Source: UBA4421 sp002704225
GTDB lineage: Bacteria; Pseudomonadota; Gammaproteobacteria; Pseudomonadales; Azotimanducaceae
Length of the DNA stretch: 64,000 nt
Direction: 5' to 3'
NCBI GenBank assembly: GCA_902556425.1
Contig: CACDWG010000010.1
Location: 1 to 64,000 of the forward strand
Part shown: positions 15,618 through 23,732 of the stretch, in pieces
Layout of the letters: each line of letters opens with the position of its first letter
How positions within the stretch are numbered: position 1 is the first letter of the stretch
Notes under the pieces: generated by a model
The model's input: the letters and a program-made list of their open reading frames with translations, nothing else
What the model was told of the DNA's origin: nothing
Databases searched by the model: none
Position numbers and translations under genes: made by a program

Positions 15618-18443
15618 CTAGGCAAGGGTGTCTTTTAAAAACCTTCCGGTATGAGATTTTTTGTTGCCTGCCACGGATTCAGGGGTACCGGTCGCGATAA
15701 TGTGCCCACCACCGGATCCGCCTTCTGGTCCGAGATCAACAACCCAGTCAGCGGTCTTGACCACGTCTAAATTGTGTTCGATAACGACAATGGTGTTGCC
15801 GTCGTCGCGCAGTCGATGCAGAACCTCAAGCAACTGAGCGATGTCATGAAAGTGCAGTCCGGTTGTGGGTTCATCCAAAATATAGAGCGTGCTGCCGGTA
15901 TCGCGTTTCGATAACTCCCTCGACAGCTTGATGCGCTGAGCTTCGCCGCCTGAGAGCGTCGTGGCTGATTGGCCCAAGCGAATGTAGGACAGGCCCACGT
16001 CTTTGAGGGTTTCCAGCTTCCTAGCCAGCATAGGCACCGGAGCGAAGAATTCAGCTGCGTCCTCCACGGTCATATCGAGAACCTCGTTAATGTTCTTGCC
16101 CTTGTAGCGGATGTCGAGGGTCTCACGGTTGTAACGTTTGCCACCACAGGTGTCGCAGGGTACATAGACATCGGGTAAAAAGTGCATCTCAACCTTGATC
16201 AGACCATCGCCCTGGCAGGCTTCACACCGACCGCCTTTGACGTTGAAGCTGAATCGACCGGGCTTGTAGCCTCTGGCTCGGGCTTCAGGAACTTGTGCAA
16301 AGAGCTCGCGGATCGGTGTAAACAAGCCCGTATAGGTGGCAGGGTTCGAGCGTGGTGTGCGACCGATGGGGCTTTGATCAATGTCCACGACCTTGTCGAG
16401 ATGCTGCAGGCCGTCGATCGCTTCATAGGGCTGAGCCTTGAGGGTCGTGGCCTTGTTGAGCTCTGTCGCGGCAAGGGGGTACAGGGTATGGTTGATCAGT
16501 GTCGACTTGCCTGATCCGGATACACCGGTAATGCAGGTGAGCAGGCCGCATGGAATGCTCAGCGATACATCGTTCAAATTGTTGCCGCTGGCCCCGGTCA
16601 AATTCAGCATTTTCTCGGGGCTGGGTTCGTTGCGTTTTCTAGGAACCTCAATCTTTTTTGCACCGCTCAGATATTGGCCAGTGATGGATTTTTTGTTTTT
16701 GAGCACGTCTTCGTAGCTGCCGGCTGCAACGATTTTACCGCCATGGACGCCGGCGCCCGGGCCAATATCCACCAAGTAGTCGGCCTTACGCATGGCTTCT
16801 TCGTCATGTTCGACCACGATCACGGTGTTGCCCAAATCCCTGAGATGTTCGAGGGTCTTTAGCAGTCGTTCGTTGTCGCGTTGGTGTAGACCAATGGATG
16901 GCTCGTCTAGGATGTATAGGACGCCCACCAACCCTGCGCCGATTTGGCTGGCTAAGCGTATGCGTTGCGCCTCGCCACCGGAAAGGGTTTCGGCGCTGCG
17001 ATCTAAACTGAGGTAATTCAAGCCAACGTCTACGAGGAACCGCAGCCGGGCAATGATTTCCTTCAGAATTTTTTCCGCAATGGTGGCTCGCTGGCCCTTC
17101 AGTGTAAGCGCGTTGAAATGCTCCAAACTTTGAGCGATGGACTGTTGCGTAATACTGGGCAAATTGGATTTGCCTACAAAAACGTGTCGGGATTCCTCGC
17201 GCAGGCGCGTGCCTGAGCAGCTCGGACAGTGGGTTACCCGCATAAATTTCTGCAGGTTCTCTCTCACCATGGACGATTCGGTTTCATGAAAGCGTCTGGC
17301 CATATTCGGCAGAACCCCTTCGAAGCGATGCGTGCGCTTAATCACGTCGCCACGGTCGTTGACGTAGCTGAAGTCGATTCGCTGGCGTCCACTGCCGTTG
17401 AGGATAATGTCGCGATGTTTCTTGCTGAGTTGATTAAACGGCACTTCTACATCGAACTCGTAATGCTCGGCGATAGAACTCAGCATATGAAAGTAATAGA
17501 CGTTGCGACGATCCCAGCCTCGTATGGCTCCTTCTGCCAAGGTCAGATCGTCATCAGCGACAACCAGTTCTGGGTCGAAAAATTGGGTGACCCCCAATCC
17601 ATCGCAACTGGGGCACGCGCCTGCTGGGTTATTGAACGAGAACATTCTGGGTTCCAGTTCAGTAATCGAATATCCGCAGGTTGGGCAGGCAAAGCGCGCT
17701 GAAAAAACCGTCGCAGGTAGCTCGTCGTCGTCCATATCAATCACTTGGGCAACGCCGTCGGATAGGTTGAGAGCCGTTTCGAAACTCTCAGCCAGGCGCT
17801 GCGCGATATCGTCCTTGACCCTGACCCGGTCAACCACCGCTTCAATGGTGTGTTTCTTGTTTTTGTCGAGGGCAGGTGCGTCATCCAAATCAACGACCAA
17901 ACCATTGATTCGCGCGCGCACAAAGCCATTACCGATCAGTTCCTGAAAAACGTGTAAGTGCTCACCCTTGCGTTCGTTGATGACGGGCGCCAACACCATG
18001 ATGCGTTGCCCCGGCATGTTTTGAATCACCTGATCAACCATTTGGCTGACGGTTTGGGCATCCAAGGGTAGGTCGTGGGTGGGGCAGCGTGGCTCGCCGA
18101 CTCTGGCAAACAGCAGCCGCAGATAGTCGTAGATCTCAGTAATCGTGCCTACGGTTGATCTTGGGTTATGCGAGGTGGATTTTTGCTCAATGGAAATGGC
18201 CGGCGACAGCCCTTCGATCAGGTCCACATCGGGCTTTTCCATCATCGACAAAAACTGCCTGGCGTAGGCGGACAATGACTCCACGTAGCGTCGCTGACCT
18301 TCGGCGTAGAGAGTGTCAAATGCCAGCGAAGATTTTCCCGAACCCGAAAGGCCGGTGATAATCACCAACTTATCGCGCGGTATGTCTAAATCAATATTTT
18401 GGAGGTTATGGGTGCGGGCGCCGCGGACAGCAATGGTATCCAA
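15618..18443 (-). CDS. uvrA: Excinuclease ABC subunit A (UvrA)
   Basis: UvrA is the damage-sensing ATPase of nucleotide excision repair. The 941-residue product has two ABC ATPase modules. The first has a Walker A GLSGSGKSS (31-39) and the second GVSGSGKST, each with an LSGGEAQRI signature. The zinc modules are CPTC...CPSC and CEAC...CDTC. The C-terminus ends in the usual KSHTGRFLKDTL region. It is divergent from ssb, as in E. coli, but I found no CTGT-N8-ACAG LexA site in the 194 bases between them. It converges on the aminotransferase gene. Confidence 0.97.
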   Translation of the reverse strand: MDTIAVRGARTHNLQNIDLDIPRDKLVIITGLSGSGKSSLAFDTLYAEGQRRYVESLSAYARQFLSMMEKPDVDLIEGLSPAISIEQKSTSHNPRSTVGTITEIYDYLRLLFARVGEPRCPTHDLPLDAQTVSQMVDQVIQNMPGQRIMVLAPVINERKGEHLHVFQELIGNGFVRARINGLVVDLDDAPALDKNKKHTIEAVVDRVRVKDDIAQRLAESFETALNLSDGVAQVIDMDDDELPATVFSARFACPTCGYSITELEPRMFSFNNPAGACPSCDGLGVTQFFDPELVVADDDLTLAEGAIRGWDRRNVYYFHMLSSIAEHYEFDVEVPFNQLSKKHRDIILNGSGRQRIDFSYVNDRGDVIKRTHRFEGVLPNMARRFHETESSMVRENLQKFMRVTHCPSCSGTRLREESRHVFVGKSNLPSITQQSIAQSLEHFNALTLKGQRATIAEKILKEIIARLRFLVDVGLNYLSLDRSAETLSGGEAQRIRLASQIGAGLVGVLYILDEPSIGLHQRDNERLLKTLEHLRDLGNTVIVVEHDEEAMRKADYLVDIGPGAGVHGGKIVAAGSYEDVLKNKKSITGQYLSGAKKIEVPRKRNEPSPEKMLNLTGASGNNLNDVSLSIPCGLLTCITGVSGSGKSTLINHTLYPLAATELNKATTLKAQPYEAIDGLQHLDKVVDIDQSPIGRTPRSNPATYTGLFTPIRELFAQVPEARARGYKPGRFSFNVKGGRCEACQGDGLIKVEMHFLPDVYVPCDTCGGKRYNRETLDIRYKGKNINEVLDMTVEDAAEFFAPVPMLARKLETLKDVGLSYIRLGQSATTLSGGEAQRIKLSRELSKRDTGSTLYILDEPTTGLHFHDIAQLLEVLHRLRDDGNTIVVIEHNLDVVKTADWVVDLGPEGGSGGGHIIATGTPESVAGNKKSHTGRFLKDTLA

Positions 18444-18578
18444 GGTGTGAGGACTCGTGGCAATTTAAGAGAAGCAACATAACGTGATCGTACAACTGCA
18501 GCAAGAGAGCCGAAGCTGTGTAATCCAGACACAACTGTTTTTTTCTCATTCTTCTGCCGCAGTCGAGCACTTTTCCGA

Positions 18579-18607
18579 TTGGGTGGTTTCTGGCTTTGCT
18601 CTACACT
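18579..18607 (+). promoter_or_regulatory. Candidate sigma-70 promoter of ssb
   Basis: TTGGGT (18579-18584), a 17-base spacer and TACACT (18602-18607) lie about 30 bases before the ssb ATG, which has its own GGAG at 18628-18631. The match is moderate and was made by eye. Confidence 0.4.
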
Positions 18608-18637
18608 AGGAGGACGATTACTTTTTCGGAGACAAAA

Positions 18638-19150
18638 ATGGCTAGAGGCATCAATAAGGTCATGCTGATTGGCAATCTGGGTCGCGACCCGGAAACGCGC
18701 TATGCACAGAATGGCAATGCGGTGACGAAATTTAGCATAGCAACCTCTGAGAGCTGGAAAGACCGCACCACTGGCGAGCAGCAAGAACGCACGGAATGGC
18801 ACAACATTGTCTGCTTTGCCCGCTTAGGCGAAATCGCAGGCGAGTATCTGCGTAAAGGGTCAAAGGTCTACATCGAAGGCAGCCTGCGCACCTCAAGCTG
18901 GGAAGTGAACGGCGAAAAGAAGTACCGCACTGAAATCAATGCAAATGAACTGCAGATGCTCGACAGCCGCGGCAGTATGGGCGATGGTGGTTTCGGTGGC
19001 GCTCCAGCCGGTGGCGGCATGGGCAATCAAAATGACGGTTACTCCAGTGCGCCCAGTGGTTTTGATTCGCCGCAAAATGCGGGTCCTCCGGGAGCTAAGG
19101 CAAATACGAGTCTTTCAGATGATGATTTTGAAGACGATATCCCGTTTTAG
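18638..19150 (+). CDS. ssb: Single-stranded DNA-binding protein
   Basis: SSB coats single-stranded DNA and recruits repair and replication proteins through its tail. The ATG at 18638 gives 170 residues. The OB fold begins ARGINKVMLIGNLGRDPE, with EWHNIVCFARLGEIAGEYLRKG in the core. A glycine-rich linker follows, and the acidic tip ends DDDFEDDIPF, the conserved partner-binding tail. An upstream in-frame TTG would add 14 unrelated residues and lose the ribosome-binding site. It converges with uppP across 29 bases. Confidence 0.97.
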   Translation: MARGINKVMLIGNLGRDPETRYAQNGNAVTKFSIATSESWKDRTTGEQQERTEWHNIVCFARLGEIAGEYLRKGSKVYIEGSLRTSSWEVNGEKKYRTEINANELQMLDSRGSMGDGGFGGAPAGGGMGNQNDGYSSAPSGFDSPQNAGPPGAKANTSLSDDDFEDDIPF

Positions 19151-19179
19151 AGATCTCTCTCTTGGCTAGGCTCGGATTG

Positions 19180-20007
19180 TCACCAGATCAGTAGCCACAG
19201 AACGCAGCCAAGCATTAGCCGATACACGACATAGGGTGTCATGCCAAACCGATCCAGCAACTGAATGAAGAAGTGGATGCTGGCATAGGCGCTCGCAAAA
19301 GCGATCAGTGCACCGAAGAAAATCGGCAGCAGATCAACCGGGCTTTCGGTGGCGACGAGGTCCCGAGTAAGGAGCAATTGAGCACCGGCAATTGCTGGAA
19401 TGGATAGCAGGAAAGAAAATCGGGCCGCGGACACACGATTCAAGCCAATCAACAGCGCGACGGTGATTGTGATACCCGAGCGAGATGTGCCGGGTATCAG
19501 AGCCAATATCTGAGCGAGCCCTATCCACAACGCATCGCGCCATTCCACCATGGAACGGCTGCCCGTCCGACGATCAGCGAACCAAAGCAGGGCACCGAAG
19601 AGCATTGTGGTCGTAGCGATCACGGGAATAGTGCGCAGCTGAGTTTCGATGAGGTCCTTACTGGCAAAGCCGACGATGACGACTGGCAGAGTGGCGACTC
19701 CAAGCTTGAACACCAAATCCAGATCCCGGTCATGTACCGCCGTTTGGCGAATGACGGTTTGCCAGCCGACTGCACCGACCAGTGAAGGCGATCGGCTGAC
19801 TGCCCAGAGCATGCTCATCAGGTCGGTGCGAAAATAGGCAAGCACGGCAATCAATGTGCCAAAATGAACGGCCACATCGAAGGAGAGACCTTGGTCTGGC
19901 CAGTCGGTGAGCTGTGCGGGAAGCACCAAATGGGCAGAGCTGGAAACAGGCAGGAACTCGGTCAAACCCTGCAGCAAACTCAAGAAGACAACGTGTAACC
20001 AATCCAT
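19180..20007 (-). CDS. uppP: Undecaprenyl-diphosphate phosphatase
   Basis: UppP recycles undecaprenyl pyrophosphate to the lipid carrier of peptidoglycan synthesis in the inner membrane; loss or overexpression alters bacitracin sensitivity. The 275-residue multi-spanning protein has the motif QGLTEFLPVSSSAHL near the N-terminus and PGTSRSGITI in the middle, both catalytic signatures. I chose the start at 20007 because AGGA precedes it and the family N-terminus (MDWLHVVFLSLLQG) begins there. An upstream in-frame start would add 30 residues and run into the next gene's leader. Confidence 0.95.
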   Translation of the reverse strand: MDWLHVVFLSLLQGLTEFLPVSSSAHLVLPAQLTDWPDQGLSFDVAVHFGTLIAVLAYFRTDLMSMLWAVSRSPSLVGAVGWQTVIRQTAVHDRDLDLVFKLGVATLPVVIVGFASKDLIETQLRTIPVIATTTMLFGALLWFADRRTGSRSMVEWRDALWIGLAQILALIPGTSRSGITITVALLIGLNRVSAARFSFLLSIPAIAGAQLLLTRDLVATESPVDLLPIFFGALIAFASAYASIHFFIQLLDRFGMTPYVVYRLMLGCVLWLLIW

Positions 20008-20089
20008 TATTTGTCCTGTCAGGGTGAGGTGCGTCAGCGGCAAACAGCTTAACATCAGAGCGCACGAAATAACGGATGAAAGGAACCAG

Positions 20090-20716
20090 ATGACCAAGGA
20101 CGACCAAACTCAAGCGATCGAAATCCCCTTGTTTCCGTTGCGCACGGTACTGTTCCCAGGAGGCACACTGCCATTGCGCATCTTTGAGCCCCGTTACGTC
20201 GACATGATTCGTTGGTGTATGCGCGAAGGCAAAGGGTTCGGTGTCGTATTGCTTCGGGAGGGTTCTGATGTACTGGACGCAAAGGACCCGGACAGCAAGG
20301 CCAAGGTCGCGCAGATATACGATGTTGGTACTCAGGCGCATATCATCGACTTTGATCAGGCGGATAACGGGCTGTTGGGAATCGTCGCCCAAGGTGGCGA
20401 AAAGTTCTCCGTGATCGAGACTGAGGTAGCGCGTGACGGCTTGATGCGGGCCCGGGTGCGATTGTTGTCAGAGCCAGCGCAGTCGTTGTCAGAGCGTTAC
20501 GATCCCATGGTGAGCGTACTCCGAGATTTGCTCGCGCATCCGTTGATCCAAGAACTCAATCCGCAAGTTGATTTCAACGAAGATCGTTCAGTAAGCCACC
20601 GAGTGGCGGACCTGTTGCCCATCGCGCCCGAGGCCAAGCAATGGTTGTTGGAAATGTCCGCTCCGGAGGCGCGTTTGACGGAACTGCAGGCAATCATTAA
20701 ACAACTGGCCGATTGA
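20090..20716 (+). CDS. LON substrate-binding (N-terminal) domain protein
   Basis: The 208-residue protein consists of a LON N-terminal domain without the ATPase and protease parts of Lon. Signatures are IPLFPLRTVLFPGGTLPLRIFEPRY near the N-terminus and the strand pattern ending in a helical bundle (ETLPIAPEAKQWLLEM-like sequence). The ATG at 20090 has AGGA at 20081-20084. Such stand-alone proteins are common in gammaproteobacteria and their function is not settled. It lies 41 bases before the proA promoter and may be transcribed with it. Confidence 0.88.
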   Translation: MTKDDQTQAIEIPLFPLRTVLFPGGTLPLRIFEPRYVDMIRWCMREGKGFGVVLLREGSDVLDAKDPDSKAKVAQIYDVGTQAHIIDFDQADNGLLGIVAQGGEKFSVIETEVARDGLMRARVRLLSEPAQSLSERYDPMVSVLRDLLAHPLIQELNPQVDFNEDRSVSHRVADLLPIAPEAKQWLLEMSAPEARLTELQAIIKQLAD

Positions 20717-20757
20717 AGCGATCTACTGGGGAGAATCGGCATTTTACGTCAAGGAAG

Positions 20758-20787
20758 TTGGGTGCGATCAAGGAATGTCTCTATAAT
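20758..20787 (+). promoter_or_regulatory. Strong promoter placed at the proA start codon
   Basis: TTGGGT (20758-20763), an 18-base spacer and a perfect TATAAT (20782-20787). The expected transcription start, about seven bases after the -10 element, falls on or next to the ATG at 20794. That would give a leaderless proA transcript. Confidence 0.6.
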
Positions 20788-20793
20788 ACGCTT

Positions 20794-22056
20794 ATGAAAA
20801 ACGATATAGCCTCTTACATCGCTACGGTTGGGCGAGACGCACGCGAGTCCTCGCGCATCATCGGTAGTGCCTCGTCGGCGAGTAAGTCCGAAGCGCTCAA
20901 ACAAATCGCTGCTGCGGTCGATGGTGCGCGGGCTGCCATTCGTGATGAAAATGCCAAAGACATGGCGGCGGCGGAGCACGATGGAATCGATCAGCCGCTG
21001 ATTGATCGTTTGCTGTTGAACGACAAAGGCATAGATCAAATGATCGAAGGCATTCTTCAGGTGGATGCCCTAAAAGACCCAGTTGGAGAAATGAGCGATT
21101 TCAGCTACCGGCCAACAGGGATCCAAATCGGTAAAATGCGCGTACCGCTTGGTGTGATCGCCATGATCTACGAGTCACGGCCCAATGTGACCGTAGACGC
21201 AGCCAGTCTCTCGCTGAAATCCGGCAACGCCTGCATCTTGCGCGGTGGCTCAGAAGCCTTTCATTCGAATCAAGCCATTGCGGCTTGTGTCACTCAAGGT
21301 CTGGTCGCGGCAGATTTGCCTGCGACCACCGTGCAGTTGCTCAACACCACGGATCGGGCTGCGGTCGGTGAATTGCTGAAAATGCACGAGTACGTTGATG
21401 TGATCGTGCCTCGTGGTGGCAAAGGTCTCATCGAGCGCATCAGCAGCGAGTCGAGAATCCCTGTCATCAAACACTTGGATGGTATTTGCCATGTCTATAT
21501 CGATGCTGATGCCAATCCAGAAATGGCCATATCCATCGCCTTCAATTCCAAGGTCGAAAAACTCGCGGTATGCAACGCGCTGGAAACGTTGCTGATTCAT
21601 GCTGACGTGGCGCAGAACGTATTGGTTCCGCTAGGTGCCCAGCTAAGCGATGCTGGGATTGAGTTGCGTGGCTGTGAGCGAGCCCAAGGCATTGCTCCGA
21701 TGAATCCGGCTACCGAGGCTGATTGGGGTGAAGAGTATTTGGGCCCGATTTTATCGATTCGCGTTGTCGACGATATGGCCCAGGCTATTGCTCATATCAA
21801 TGAGTACGGGTCGCAACACACAGACGTGATCGTTACCGAGAACTACACTAAGTCTCGTGCATTCATCGCTCAGGTCGATTCTGCCTCGGTGATGGTCAAT
21901 GCCTCCACGCAGTTTGCTGATGGATTCGAATATGGCCTCGGTGCCGAAGTGGGTATTTCGACGGATAAAATTCACGCCCGGGGTCCGGTAGGGCTAGAGG
22001 GATTGACCTCGCAAAAATATGTTGTCTTTGGTCACGGTGAGATTCGTCATCGGTAA
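20794..22056 (+). CDS. proA: Gamma-glutamyl phosphate reductase
   Basis: ProA reduces gamma-glutamyl phosphate to glutamate semialdehyde, the second step of proline synthesis. The 420-residue product has the aldehyde-dehydrogenase fold. It shows KMRVPLGVIAMIYESRPNVT, the glycine-rich PRGGKGLIERIS, and VEKLAVCNALETLLIH with the catalytic Cys. The family N-terminus (MKNDIASYIATVGRDAR) begins at this ATG; an earlier in-frame TTG at 20713 adds 27 residues without similarity. No ribosome-binding site lies at normal distance, and a TATAAT ends six bases upstream, so leaderless initiation is plausible. nadD follows. Confidence 0.95.
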   Translation: MKNDIASYIATVGRDARESSRIIGSASSASKSEALKQIAAAVDGARAAIRDENAKDMAAAEHDGIDQPLIDRLLLNDKGIDQMIEGILQVDALKDPVGEMSDFSYRPTGIQIGKMRVPLGVIAMIYESRPNVTVDAASLSLKSGNACILRGGSEAFHSNQAIAACVTQGLVAADLPATTVQLLNTTDRAAVGELLKMHEYVDVIVPRGGKGLIERISSESRIPVIKHLDGICHVYIDADANPEMAISIAFNSKVEKLAVCNALETLLIHADVAQNVLVPLGAQLSDAGIELRGCERAQGIAPMNPATEADWGEEYLGPILSIRVVDDMAQAIAHINEYGSQHTDVIVTENYTKSRAFIAQVDSASVMVNASTQFADGFEYGLGAEVGISTDKIHARGPVGLEGLTSQKYVVFGHGEIRHR

Positions 22057-22092
22057 AGGCCTCGTGAGTAGCTGGGCTTTGGGGACTGGTTC

Positions 22093-22731
22093 GTGAGAAT
22101 CGGCCTTTATGGCGGTACATTTGATCCAGTGCATCTGGGGCACATTCACGCGGCGCTGAGCGTGCAGCAGCATTTGAATCTTGATCGTGTGCATATGATT
22201 TTGTCTGCTAGGCCAAGTCATCGCGATCAGCCGCAAACCTCGAATGATCATCGATGGGAAATGTTGCAGCTCGCCTGTGCGGAGCACGAGAATCTGCTGG
22301 CGGATGAGACAGAGCTTCGTCGCTCCGGCAAATCATACGCAGTCGATACGTTGCGCGTATTCAGGGAACAAAATCCGGACGCTCAGCTGTGCTGGATACT
22401 GGGTATGGATTCGTATCGAACTCTGCCGACTTGGCACAATTGGCATGAGCTTTTGCAGTATGGACACCTCATTGTAGTGGAGCGCCCTGAACCGCACGGT
22501 GAAGCAGACAGTGATCACGTTCTGAAGGGGTTGGAACACAGACATCAAGCGGAGTCCATTGGTTGCGCTCCGGCGGGCCGAATTGTGTTCCTATCGTTGC
22601 CGATGAAGGCTGTTTCAGCCTCACAAATACGCTGGCGCCGAAGTGCAGGCGATAGTGATAAAGCTTTGTTGGACCCTCGTGTATGGTCCTACATCAATCA
22701 GCACCAGCTGTACCTAACCCAGGAGGGATAA
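22093..22731 (+). CDS. nadD: Nicotinate-nucleotide adenylyltransferase
   Basis: NadD adenylates nicotinate mononucleotide in NAD synthesis. The 212-residue product has the nucleotidyltransferase motif GGTFDPVHLGHIH (8-20), the LCWILGMDSYRTLPTWHNW substrate segment and the second motif VSASQIRWRRSAG, the ISSTxIR-type site. The start is GTG. The neighbours proA, rsfS and rlmH form the usual cluster, and rsfS begins two bases after its stop region. Confidence 0.95.
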   Translation: MRIGLYGGTFDPVHLGHIHAALSVQQHLNLDRVHMILSARPSHRDQPQTSNDHRWEMLQLACAEHENLLADETELRRSGKSYAVDTLRVFREQNPDAQLCWILGMDSYRTLPTWHNWHELLQYGHLIVVERPEPHGEADSDHVLKGLEHRHQAESIGCAPAGRIVFLSLPMKAVSASQIRWRRSAGDSDKALLDPRVWSYINQHQLYLTQEG

Positions 22732-22732
22732 C

Positions 22733-23122
22733 TTGAAACCAAGTGAGCTGCGGGATCATATTGTTGCCGCGTTGGAAGATTTGAAAGGCGTCAACATTTT
22801 GACTCTCGATGTCGCCGCCTTGACGCCCATGACCGACTATATGATTTTAGTGACGGGAACCTCGAACCGACACGTGAAAGCGTTGGTCGATACGGCCAAT
22901 GAATCGGCAAAAGCAATTGGTCGGCAACCGCTGGGCATCGAGGGACGAGAAAGCTACGACTGGGTACTGGTTGATCTGGCAGATGTGATCGTCCATGTGA
23001 TGAACGAAGAGGCTAGAGGGTTTTATGAGTTAGAGCGCCTTTGGTCTGACCTAGATCAGACGGACGAGGTATCAGGCGAGCCAGATGCGACAGAAATCGC
23101 AAGCCATGAAGTCGAGCAGTAG
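22733..23122 (+). CDS. rsfS: Ribosomal silencing factor RsfS
   Basis: RsfS binds L14 and blocks subunit joining when nutrients are limiting. The 129-residue protein has the family core: LDVAALTPMTDYMILVTGTSNRH, the GIEGRESYDWVLVDLADVIVHV segment and FYELERLW near the end. The start is TTG behind GGAGG (22723-22727). A C-terminal acidic tail of about 20 residues extends past the usual end. It lies between nadD and rlmH, as normal. Confidence 0.93.
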   Translation: MKPSELRDHIVAALEDLKGVNILTLDVAALTPMTDYMILVTGTSNRHVKALVDTANESAKAIGRQPLGIEGRESYDWVLVDLADVIVHVMNEEARGFYELERLWSDLDQTDEVSGEPDATEIASHEVEQ

Positions 23123-23143
23123 CACCGCTTCTGGCATATCACG

Positions 23144-23608
23144 ATGAAGCTGCGCGTCATCTCCGTCGGTAGCAAGTGCCCGGGGTGGATTCGCCAAGGC
23201 TTCGATGAATATGCCAAGCGGCTGCCAAGGGAGATGCCGCTGAGTTTGGTCGAGGTTCCTGCGCCTCGGCATCACCAAGATAGTGCCAAGGTGGACGAGT
23301 ACGAGGCGAAAAAAATTTCCGAAAAAATCACCCCGTCAGATTGGGTGATTGCCCTGGACGAGGCCGGTAGACAACTGGATAGCAAGGGGGTCTCCCTCGA
23401 GTTAAATCGCTGGCGCGACATGGGCAAAGATGTCGTTTTTTTGATTGGGGGAGCGAACGGGTTGAGCCCAGAGTTATTGGGTCGGGCGGACCAGCGCCTC
23501 TCACTCTCCGCACTGACCTTCCCCCATTACATGGTTCGCGTGTTGCTTGCCGAGAGCTTGTATCGCGCCTGGACGATCAGTATTGGCCACCCTTACCATC
23601 GGGAATGA
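23144..23608 (+). CDS. rlmH: 23S rRNA pseudouridine-1915 N3-methyltransferase
   Basis: RlmH methylates pseudouridine 1915 in helix 69 on 70S ribosomes. The 154-residue SPOUT-class protein has the knot motif VVFLIGGANGLSPE and the C-terminal signature LTFPHYMVRVLLAESLYRAW followed by HPYHRE. The length is the family's. It is followed by a 124-base spacer containing a CACCT/AGGTG hairpin before mrdA. Confidence 0.96.
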   Translation: MKLRVISVGSKCPGWIRQGFDEYAKRLPREMPLSLVEVPAPRHHQDSAKVDEYEAKKISEKITPSDWVIALDEAGRQLDSKGVSLELNRWRDMGKDVVFLIGGANGLSPELLGRADQRLSLSALTFPHYMVRVLLAESLYRAWTISIGHPYHRE

Positions 23609-23732
23609 TCTCCACGAAAGCTCCATTATCTTAATAAAATCAAAGGTCTATCATGAATCGCTTGAGTTGTTGGGCCCACAGTAAAGAAACGCTCAACACC
23701 TGACCCGGTAGGTGAGTTAGAAGAGGGATATT

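Noticed and set aside
18444..18637. LexA site shared by uvrA and ssb
   Set aside because: CTGTGTAATCCAGACA resembles half a site but lacks the second ACAG; no full CTGT-N8-ACAG is present.
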